Positions 22,144 through 27,935 of a DNA stretch of 31,294 nt are shown piece after piece. The position numbers and the translations under genes were made by a program. The notes below the pieces were generated by a model, which was not told where the DNA came from, did not search any database, and was given only the letters and a program-made list of their open reading frames with translations. Every line of letters begins with the position of its first letter. Position 1 is the first letter of the stretch. The stretch is taken from NCBI GenBank assembly GCA_023091735.1, contig JALKBU010000602.1, positions 1-31,294 of the forward strand, in the 5' to 3' direction. The stretch is from Trichomonas tenax. Lineage: Eukaryota > Parabasalia > Trichomonadida > Trichomonadidae.

Positions 22144-22437
22144 TGCAAAAAGACGTTAGTTTGACGTCAGAACAGAGTCCTTCAATTTTAATTTACATGG
22201 CATTTTTACATTTATTTTCTAAATTAAGATGTTATTTTAATTTATAACGAAGCTTAACGAATGCAACCTGCCAGGCCCGGCATGGCATATGCTTTCTAGC
22301 TACTCTTACAAGTCAAATCCCAATTTATTTTTATTATTTATTGATTTATCCTTTCCTGTGGATTACTATATAACTTCCATCGAAGCTCTATTCCGGAATG
22401 CTCATAATTTCAAGATGACATTGCTCATGGTGAATTT
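22144..22437. other. AT-rich spacer upstream of the kinase gene
   Basis: Holds the kinase promoter on the right side of its ATG (22143). A local GC-rich patch (22266-22290) contains small inverted repeats but no clear element. No gene seen. Confidence 0.5.
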
Positions 22438-22838
22438 TCATATAAAAAGATGTACATATTGGCAATTTTTGTTGTATAATATTTCATGTGATATAATGTT
22501 GATTTCTGAATTAGATTCAAAATTGCACAAATTTATATTAGACACTGGAGCAGTATAATACGCATTTTTTGTCTCAGTGATTTTAAAGCCAACAGTGCTT
22601 GAATCTGTTGATTATCTGCAAGATAGCAGTTTTGAATTGTCATTTGGATACCGAATCTATATTGATTTTGCTTGTTTCCAATGACGCTACAACTTGACAA
22701 TATTGTGTTCAAATATTTAGAAGTGAGCAATGCATATTTATTTGGGCCAATATTATCAATAAAGGTGCAAAAATTAATTTCGAACAAAATACTTGGAGTT
22801 CCTGTGAGATATCCACAGTGAAATGTCCCACTCAGCGG
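22438..22838 (-). pseudogene. Relic of a beta-helix-like surface protein gene
   Basis: Two overlapping minus frames together give a Cys/Asn/Ser-rich sequence with short repeating strands (FEINFCTFIDNIG, LSSCSVIGN, IQNCYLADN, then in another frame NINLCNFESNS and NIISHEILYNKNC). This alternation of strand, Cys and Asn turn is typical of right-handed parallel beta-helix (Pmp-like) proteins, a large surface family in trichomonads. A frameshift near 22590-22620, no start codon and stops on both sides mark it as decayed. It abuts the polymerase relic at ~22835. The family call rests on pattern only. Confidence 0.35.
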
Positions 22839-23457
22839 CTAGATGAAAGACTCAAATTATGATGCATATCAATTTTATAAACAAATGTTTCTTCAATGAT
22901 TTTATCAAGTGGGTCAATCATAATTTCAACGTCTTTATTACAGTAATGAATGAAGTACTCAAGTCTGGGGCTTTTCGAGCCTGGGACCAAAGGTTCTTTT
23001 TTAAAGTTTGTGACATCGGAAAGATATATTTGATAATCAGAATCTGAGATTTTTTTGTTAGTGCTGAATAAAATGATTCTTGTGTGAATGGTTCAGTCTT
23101 GAATAATTCAGTTTCCCAATTCTCCCATGTAATGAATTGATAAGGAAAGAATGATTTAACATGTGATTTATTGTTACCGAAATCTTGGGTAAATTGGTCC
23201 AATGTGCCACCTGCTATATAATTCCTGATATCAATAAATCTCAAACTCAATGGACAATCACTCTTTTTAACTATTACTTGTTTAAATTGTGATGAGGAAC
23301 CAAGAATAGATTTTCTTTTCCATTTTGCTGTGTTTAAGTCACGAAGAATAAGGTTTAACTCAAATTTTCCAGAGTTGAAACCTATAACATTGACAGTATT
23401 AAATTCTTCATTTAATAATTCATTGAACTCATCCGAGTTCTTGACTCTGAGAGCCTT
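22832..23457 (-). pseudogene. Relic of a protein-primed family B DNA polymerase (exonuclease domain)
   Basis: Minus-strand translation starts abruptly near 23457 with no ATG and gives VIGFNSGKFELNLIL, an Exo II-like motif, then LRFIDIRNYIAGGTLDQFTQDFG and KSFFPYQFI, the segment before the palm in DNA_pol_B_2 proteins. The frame breaks in a seven-A run near 23050. The next frame carries EYFIHYCNKDVEIM (Exo III, Y-x3-D) and ends at TGA 22832-22834. The palm motifs (SLYPS, NSxYG, DxD) and Exo I are missing. It is clearly different from the intact polymerase at 28732-31294, so it comes from another element lineage. It lies just outside the proposed end of the Polinton, which may have inserted into it. 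A GC-rich double hairpin (22968-22996) sits inside it. Confidence 0.65.
22968..22996. repeat. Double mini-hairpin inside the polymerase relic
   Basis: Plus strand: GGCTT-TTC-GAGCC (22969-22981, one T-G pair, extendable by one wobble), a two-base spacer, then GGACC-AAA-GGTTC (22984-22996, one G-T pair). Both have 5-bp stems and 3-nt loops in otherwise AT-rich DNA. In the relic's frame it encodes a Pro/Ser-rich stretch (EPLVPGSKSPR). Same architecture as 26856-26884 and 28626-28652. Confidence 0.5.
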
Positions 23458-23462
23458 TAGTT

Positions 23463-23660
23463 AGTATATAATATTTCGCTAAACTATACCTAGCGGTATA
23501 GTTTATCAAAATGTTAGACTTGGGACATAAATAAGCTAATTCTTTTAAAAATTACTTTTTTATAACTTCCAATAATATATAAAAAATATAAATTCAAAAT
23601 ATATATATAAAATTTAACTTCCAATAAAAATATAAAAATATAAATATTTTTTATCCAATA
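23463..23660. repeat. Probable left terminal inverted repeat region
   Basis: The sequence changes from the relic's coding pattern to AT-rich noncoding DNA at AGTATATAATATTTCGC. Inside are a strong palindrome (23480-23505) and two ACTTCCAATAA repeats (near 23566 and 23617) with AT-rich tracts. This suits a Polinton terminus, but the matching right end is outside the window. Confidence 0.4.
23480..23505. repeat. Perfect 11-bp palindrome near the transposon end
   Basis: TAAACTATACC-TAGC-GGTATAGTTTA: an 11-bp perfect stem with a 4-nt loop, 17 bp from the proposed terminus. An alternative stem, CGCTA (23477-23481) with TAGCG (23491-23495), competes with it. It could be an integrase or terminal-protein binding site, or a replication origin structure. 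Confidence 0.7.
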
Positions 23661-23661
23661 A

Positions 23662-24041
23662 ATGTCAAGTTATATATATATATATATCAGTATTCTTTTC
23701 CAGAAAGATTACAGAAGTTGTTTAACACAGATGCTAAATTTAAAAATACTGATAAAGATCATGAATATATTACTTTGCCATATGAGGTTAAGTTTATTCA
23801 GTATTGTGATACAGTTATACAGAAGAAGAGATTTTCGTATTTAACTAAGAATTACATTTATAGTGAATCTGAAGATAAGATTTATTATATTAATTATTAT
23901 ATGAATAAAGTCACTGTATTCAAACAGAACTGTCATAATAATTATATGTTATATGGTGATGACGGCAAAGGACATTACATTAATCCATATAACAGGTATT
24001 GTAACTTTAAGGAATGTTTAAATAGCTATTTACAAAAATAA
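23662..24041 (+). pseudogene. Small Polinton ORF with a (TA)n-interrupted start
   Basis: An ORF of ~107 codons (23718-24041) has coherent protein character (Tyr/Asn/Lys-rich; KRFSYLTKNYIYS, ending FKECLNSYLQK) but no ATG near its 5' end. An ATG at 23662 opens a frame that enters a TA-dinucleotide run (23670-23687) and leaves it in the wrong phase; a change of one TA unit would join the two. So this is either a gene disabled by repeat slippage or an assembly error in the run. I do not recognise the product. Its place, first gene inside the terminus, suggests it is peculiar to the element. Confidence 0.4.
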
Positions 24042-24056
24042 TAATATATTTATTAA

Positions 24057-24275
24057 TTAAATATCATAACCAATTTCTGAATCTTCTTCTTTAGATTTCT
24101 TTTGAAGCCTTGGATTCTTTTGTCTACCAGCAGCCAACGCAGCTAATTGTTTTTCTGAACACTTTCTTTTAGGTTTATCTTGTTTAATCTTCTTTGATTT
24201 ATCATTTGATAATTCCTTTCGAATTTGTTGTTTAATTTCATCTCTAAGTGATTGGATGTTAATTGTATCTGACAT
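24057..24275 (-). CDS. Small basic Polinton protein with SEKQLAALAAGR motif
   Basis: A 72-residue protein from the ATG at 24275; an in-frame ATG further upstream would overlap the divergent neighbour, so I prefer the downstream start. The first half is a charged helix (SLRDEIKQQIRKELS). The middle is highly basic (KSKKIKQDKPKRK) and leads into CSEKQLAALAAGRQKNPRLQ, then an acidic tail. The K-x-(S/T)-EKQL-x-AL-x-x-GR motif recurs in small basic proteins of Polinton-like viruses, virophages and giant viruses, where a DNA-binding or virion-core role is assumed. It is divergent from the next gene with only 32 bp between the ATGs. Function inferred, not shown. Confidence 0.6.
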   Translation of the reverse strand: MSDTINIQSLRDEIKQQIRKELSNDKSKKIKQDKPKRKCSEKQLAALAAGRQKNPRLQKKSKEEDSEIGYDI

Positions 24276-24307
24276 TTTAATAAGATAAAACTTTGATTTA
24301 TAATTAA
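24276..24307. promoter_or_regulatory. 32-bp divergent promoter region
   Basis: Separates the ATGs of the 72-residue gene (minus) and the frame-broken gene at 24308 (plus). All AT apart from two G and two C on the plus strand. It contains no TCA-Py-(T/A) Inr; the ATGs are preceded by ATTAAA and AATTAA. Confidence 0.4.
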
Positions 24308-24726
24308 ATGAGCTTAAGTAAATCCGAAAGGCAATCAATTATAGATAATGAAGAACGTGGAATCCAACATCCGTTATATTATGTTGTTAAAACAAATGGT
24401 AAGGTACAAGTTCGTAAAAGAAAAGTACCATTAAATTCTAAAAAGAAGAATCTGATAGTTCTTCTGAAATCACATTAGACGATAATCTATCATCAGATTC
24501 AGAAGATGATTATCAACAACTATATAATAAAGCATTACTGTCGAAGACGCTAAAGGTATTAGAGAAATCAACAACATCAGAAGATATGAATAAGAATCCA
24601 GTTGAAAGAGAACGTGAAACAAATGAAAATAAACATTTCATAGAAAACATTCAAGAAACAGTAACAAATAATAGACCATTTCCAATGCCTATTAGAAATA
24701 GAAGAGCAATAATAATAAGATTATAA
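24308..24726 (+). pseudogene. Small Polinton gene broken by a one-base shift in an A run
   Basis: The ATG at 24308 opens a 56-codon frame (start MSLSKSERQSIIDNEERG, basic at KVQVRKRK) that stops at 24476-24478. From ~24445 another frame runs without stops to TAA 24724-24726. It is acidic and Ser/Asp-rich at first (SDSSSEITLDDN, SSDSEDD), then Asn/Arg-rich (NRPFPMPIRNRR). The two join sensibly if the five-A run at 24440-24444 had one more A. The result would be ~139 residues: basic head, acidic middle, basic tail. Either a true frameshift, programmed slippage, or a homopolymer error. Product unrecognised; it could be a nonstructural or DNA-packaging accessory protein. Confidence 0.5.
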
Positions 24727-24746
24727 GTTATATATAAGTTAGTAAT

Positions 24747-24795
24747 AAGATGTTCGCATTCCTCGTGACTTCGCCACGAGTTCTGCGAACATCTT
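24747..24795. terminator. Strong GC-rich hairpin after the frame-broken gene
   Basis: AAGATGTTCGCA (24747-24758) pairs with TGCGAACATCTT (24784-24795), a 12-bp stem. After a symmetrical TTC/TTC internal loop there is an inner stem CTCGTG (24762-24767) with CACGAG (24775-24780). A T run follows (24794-24798). It stands 20 bp after the stop of the upstream gene, between convergent genes, so it could end or stabilise transcripts. Its inner loop (TTC, or GAA on the other strand) links it to the mini-hairpins at 22968, 26856 and 28626. Confidence 0.7.
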
Positions 24796-24980
24796 TTTAT
24801 ATAATTACCGAATTCACAAATTACAAAACGAATAATTTATTAATACTAATATTTACGATAGAGTTAGTTTTACAAACTAGGGTCCCCCATATAGAAAATA
24901 ATTTTTTGAATTACTTACAAATTAACGTTAAAATTAATTTTGAAACTCCTACCTATATAAAATGAAATCAGTTTTTGAAA

Positions 24981-25028
24981 AAATAATTTATGACAAACTA
25001 ACTAACTAACTAAGAAAAGAAAGCGAAA
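24981..25028. repeat. 48-bp direct repeat with (ACTA)n core, copy 1
   Basis: Bases 24981-25028 and 25100-25147 are identical over 48 bp, start AAATAATTTATGACAAACTA, include an (ACTA)n run and end in AAGAAAAGAAAGCGAAA. Spacing 119 bp, direct. Each copy is preceded by a (T)CAGTTTTT stretch, so the ancestral duplicated unit was longer. Confidence 0.9.
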
Positions 25029-25099
25029 GGATTTATGAAGAAAGAAATTTGAAAAATAATTTTAGTGGTTATGAGAGAAAATTTATTCAGTTTTTTTAA

Positions 25100-25147
25100 A
25101 AATAATTTATGACAAACTAACTAACTAACTAAGAAAAGAAAGCGAAA
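25100..25147. repeat. 48-bp direct repeat with (ACTA)n core, copy 2
   Basis: Second, identical copy of 24981-25028, ending 49 bp from the stop codon side of the fibre gene. Confidence 0.9.
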
Positions 25148-25196
25148 AGAAATGAGGGTAAGGAAATTTTGAAAAATAATAATATAAAATGTTTTA

Positions 25197-26228
25197 TTAA
25201 TAAACCCTATACCACACATAAACAGTAATGTATGGAGGCATGTAATCAGTACCTGAACCAGTGTCGGCAGTGTTTCCGTAAACTGAATGAATGTGACTTC
25301 CTGCATGATCAATGATTAAACCCGTATTGTATTCTCTGGTATCTGATGAAATATCATATCGTGAAATTGTTTCTTTTCCTCCGTTACCACATCCGTAATA
25401 ACCTCTATTACTTATTAAATGAGTATGAGCTCCTGCCAATGATGTTGTACCCGAAAAGTAGTGATTGTGTGAAGGTAAGTTATTTACTGAAATCTTTTTA
25501 CTTCCTCCTGTTTCTCTTGATGAGTTCGCGCAGTATAAGAAACGATCAACTATTGGCTCCCATTCACCAAAACCAAATATTTGAGCAGGATTTATGTTAT
25601 TCATTGATGTGTAAATTGAACCAACAGGATAAATTGTCATTAATAATTCATATTTAGAATTTAATACATCCTTCTTTAAATTCATTATTTCCATATTGAA
25701 TGTTTTTAATAAATTCCAAACACTAGTTTCAGGATTAGTTGAAGGCGCATCTGTTCCCAATACCTGTTTAATTATTACATCATCAACTTTAATTTCATTT
25801 GCATTTATTGTTGTGTCGATTTCATTTAATTTTTCGTTTAACCCATTAATATCTGTTATTTCGTGTGTATGTTCTTTATCTGCTTTATTGTTTAATTTAT
25901 TCTTAACGTTAATGATTCCTTGTTCAATTCTCGATGATAATTCATGAATGTTATAAGTCAAATCATCATTAACTTTTTGAACTTCTGTTTTATCTGCTTT
26001 AGTTTGTAATGAGTCATTAATTGTTTGCATATCATTTTTAACTTCTGTTTTATCTGCTTTAGTATCAATTTTATTTAATGCTTGTGTCAAATCTAACGTC
26101 GATGCTTTATCATTTAATTTATTCTTAACGTCAATGATTCCTTGTTCCGTTTGTTCAATTCTTGATGACAATTCATGAGTTTTATAATCTAATTGTTCCT
26201 TATCTGCTTTATCATTTAATTTATTCAT
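25197..26228 (-). CDS. Tail-fibre-like protein, stalk and tip (T4 gp10/gp37-like)
   Basis: A 343-residue ORF. Residues 1-150 form a trimeric-coiled-coil-like stalk with repeated NKLN(D/N)KADK, KADKTEV and HELSSRIEQ units. The tip from ~195 has YPVGSIYTSMNNINPAQIFG and GEWEPI, the start of the phage baseplate gp10/tail-collar C-terminal fold, then LPSHNH (H254/H256), GAHTH (H268/H270), SHIH (H312/H314), and ends PPYITVYVWYRVY, the usual end of such domains. HxH pairs hold iron along the needle of T4 gp37, so the tip may be metal-stabilised and bind a host surface. It is in the same frame as the upstream 557-residue ORF, separated by one TAA and four other codons (26229-26246), and has no promoter of its own. 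It may be the distal half of a single ~900-residue fibre. Confidence 0.85.
   Translation of the reverse strand: MNKLNDKADKEQLDYKTHELSSRIEQTEQGIIDVKNKLNDKASTLDLTQALNKIDTKADKTEVKNDMQTINDSLQTKADKTEVQKVNDDLTYNIHELSSRIEQGIINVKNKLNNKADKEHTHEITDINGLNEKLNEIDTTINANEIKVDDVIIKQVLGTDAPSTNPETSVWNLLKTFNMEIMNLKKDVLNSKYELLMTIYPVGSIYTSMNNINPAQIFGFGEWEPIVDRFLYCANSSRETGGSKKISVNNLPSHNHYFSGTTSLAGAHTHLISNRGYYGCGNGGKETISRYDISSDTREYNTGLIIDHAGSHIHSVYGNTADTGSGTDYMPPYITVYVWYRVY
25887..26190 (-). repeat. Internal duplication in the fibre stalk
   Basis: DNA encoding HELSSRIEQ...GII(D/N)VKNKLN(D/N)KA occurs twice (about 25887-25952 and 26109-26188), with a 9-bp in-frame difference (an extra TEQ). The KADKTEVxK unit is also doubled (about 25975-26005 and 26034-26064). 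Such units lengthen or shorten the stalk by recombination. Confidence 0.75.
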
Positions 26229-26243
26229 AACATTCTCTAAATT

Positions 26244-27917
26244 TTACGTCAACGCGTCAGTTATGACTTTATCCGCTTTATTGTTTAATGACTGTTGAAC
26301 ATCAATTATCTCATTATTATTTTTAATTATTACCGCCTTTGTTTCTAATCCGTCAGTGAATTCAGGAATAACATATGTAGGAGGTTCCGATGGTATAATA
26401 GTTTCGGATCCGTCTTCATTTTTAATTGTTTTACCTTCTCTTCCTTCATTCATAAATCCCTTAATTTCATGAACCGTTAAGCGTTTGATGTTTTGATGTT
26501 CATGGTTGACATCTGCCTTATTATTTAATTCTGTCATTAAGTCTTTGTCGTTAATATCTATTTCCTGAGTATATATTTTACCCACTTTTATATTTGTCTG
26601 CTCTGGTTCTTCTTCTAAAAATTCAGTGTCATGATCATCGGGGTATTTCGTGAAAGACGTAAGATTATCATTAATTAAACATATCTGACGCAACAATTCA
26701 GCAACTGTGAATGTAATAGTTAAGTCATTATTTCTTTCTGTACCTTCAAACGTTATGTTGTTATCTTTTATGACTTGATTTATATAATTTAATAACACAC
26801 CGTAATGAGGATATAATTTATTAAATTTTTCAGCAATTGTTAGTTCATGTATTTCGGCACTTTGTGCCTCAGGGCTTTCAGCCCGTTCCTCTTCATGTGT
26901 TTCATTTTCATCAACAGCTCTTAATCTTACGCTACGAGGTAAGACATTAGTACCAACATGTGATAAATTCTGTAAGAACCACTGAACTCGTTGAAATAGA
27001 CTTAAATGACTATCCATTACCTGACCAGTTAGTGATTCAACACTTGATATTGCATTCTGTGTTGCTCTGTTAGTTTCATTTACGAAAGTCGTGAATTGAT
27101 TCAGTGCATTATTGGTAACACCTATACTATCTTCTAAACCGTTAACGATTCCGGTCATTGTATGTGTGAAATCATCAATTCTTTGAACCCATGTTGATAA
27201 GCTACCAAAAACATTATTACCCGTCGATATTGTATTTAACACAGCCCTTAATGTGTCCAATCCTTCTGCTTTAGCCATAAATGCTGATAGTTGTGTCACC
27301 TGATATTGTAAAGCCGCAAATGATGCAACAGTGAGACCAGTATTTATTAAATCCCAGATCCATCCTCTTGCGGAATCCCCGTCTTCACCATCCTTACCAT
27401 CTAATCCATCACGACCTGGAGTGCCCTGTGGACCCGTATCTCCTTTCTCTCCCTTATCACCTTTTTCTCCTTTCTCTCCTCTTTCGCCTTTATCTCTTTT
27501 CAATTCTTCTTTATGTTCTTCATAATATTCCAAACTCATTAAATTTACGTGTTCATGTTTTCCAGCAACTCCATCAATTATTTTATCATTAATTTTTAAT
27601 GGTTTTAGTAATTCAATACTGTCAATTATTTTAAAATTTGTTGTCGTAAAATCAATAAGATAAATGATTTCGATTAAGACATATATTATTGAATCGTCAA
27701 CAGTAGAATCTCTGAATACAATTGTCTGATTATTTATAAAAGGAACAGATGCAATCGTTGTTTTTGGATCGAATGAATCATGCTGATCAATATATATTCT
27801 TTTACTAGTTTTACCATCACTGATTATTAATGATTCACTGTCGAATGTTAATTTATACTTACCGAAATACAAATATTTGCTTCGTTCGCTTTGATAAGAA
27901 TATTCGTTAATTGACAT
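26244..27917 (-). CDS. Tail-fibre-like protein, base with collagen repeat and coiled coil
   Basis: A 557-residue ORF. Residues 1-125 are a beta-rich base (FGKYKLTFDSESLIIS), possibly a virion anchor. A collagen-type Gly-X-Y run of 12-13 triplets follows at 144-180 (start GERGEKGEKGDKGEKG). Then comes a long helical, coiled-coil-rich part (~185-330) and a hinge with a double mini-hairpin in the DNA (residues 345-354, ESPEAQSAE). The C-terminal part has NNKADVNHEHQNIK and SLNNKADK, the same stalk units as the next ORF. It ends at TAA 26244-26246, after which the frame runs on into the tip ORF. Collagen plus KAD-N-H-x-H stalks are typical of phage and large-virus fibres. It probably forms the proximal part of a trimeric receptor-binding fibre on Polinton particles. 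The ATG at 27917 is 18 bp from the divergent ATG. Confidence 0.85.
   Translation of the reverse strand: MSINEYSYQSERSKYLYFGKYKLTFDSESLIISDGKTSKRIYIDQHDSFDPKTTIASVPFINNQTIVFRDSTVDDSIIYVLIEIIYLIDFTTTNFKIIDSIELLKPLKINDKIIDGVAGKHEHVNLMSLEYYEEHKEELKRDKGERGEKGEKGDKGEKGDTGPQGTPGRDGLDGKDGEDGDSARGWIWDLINTGLTVASFAALQYQVTQLSAFMAKAEGLDTLRAVLNTISTGNNVFGSLSTWVQRIDDFTHTMTGIVNGLEDSIGVTNNALNQFTTFVNETNRATQNAISSVESLTGQVMDSHLSLFQRVQWFLQNLSHVGTNVLPRSVRLRAVDENETHEEERAESPEAQSAEIHELTIAEKFNKLYPHYGVLLNYINQVIKDNNITFEGTERNNDLTITFTVAELLRQICLINDNLTSFTKYPDDHDTEFLEEEPEQTNIKVGKIYTQEIDINDKDLMTELNNKADVNHEHQNIKRLTVHEIKGFMNEGREGKTIKNEDGSETIIPSEPPTYVIPEFTDGLETKAVIIKNNNEIIDVQQSLNNKADKVITDALT
26856..26884. repeat. Double mini-hairpin inside the fibre gene
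   Basis: Plus strand: GGCAC-TTT-GTGCC (26856-26868), spacer TCA, GGGCT-TTC-AGCCC (26872-26884); both 5-bp perfect stems with 3-nt loops. On the coding strand the loops are GAA and AAA. The element is in frame and encodes ESPEAQSA between two unrelated protein segments. It is far more GC-rich than its surroundings. Confidence 0.75.
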
Positions 27918-27935
27918 TTTTAATATTAATAAAAA
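27918..27935. promoter_or_regulatory. 18-bp divergent promoter with TTAATATTAA palindrome
   Basis: Only 18 A/T bases separate the ATG of the fibre base gene (minus, 27917) from the ATG of the 239-residue gene (plus, 27936). TTAATATTAA is self-complementary and centred here, so both strands read a similar T-run, TTAATATTAA, A-run, ATG. No Inr (TCA-Py) is present, unlike the host genes. Transcription start and promoter for two genes must overlap or lie inside the coding regions. Confidence 0.5.

Larger units (their letters stand above)
24796..25196. other. AT-rich spacer with a duplicated 48-bp block
   Basis: Noncoding DNA between the hairpin and the 3' end of the fibre gene. Apart from the duplicated block (24981-25028 and 25100-25147) it has an isolated GC patch at 24880-24890 and AT-rich runs. 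The 71-codon frame starting inside the hairpin (24750-24965) is not credible. Confidence 0.6.

Noticed and set aside
22266..22290. GC-rich patch with small inverted repeats upstream of the kinase
   Set aside because: Stems are only 3-4 bp with irregular loops, so it does not fit the double mini-hairpin pattern well enough.
24750..24965. 71-codon plus frame starting in the large hairpin
   Set aside because: Its first codons are simply the hairpin; no protein features and it runs through AT-rich spacer.
27331..27592. Two plus-strand frames rich in Pro/Ser or Leu/His
   Set aside because: They are the antisense of the collagen Gly-X-Y repeat of the fibre gene; the repeat keeps other frames open.
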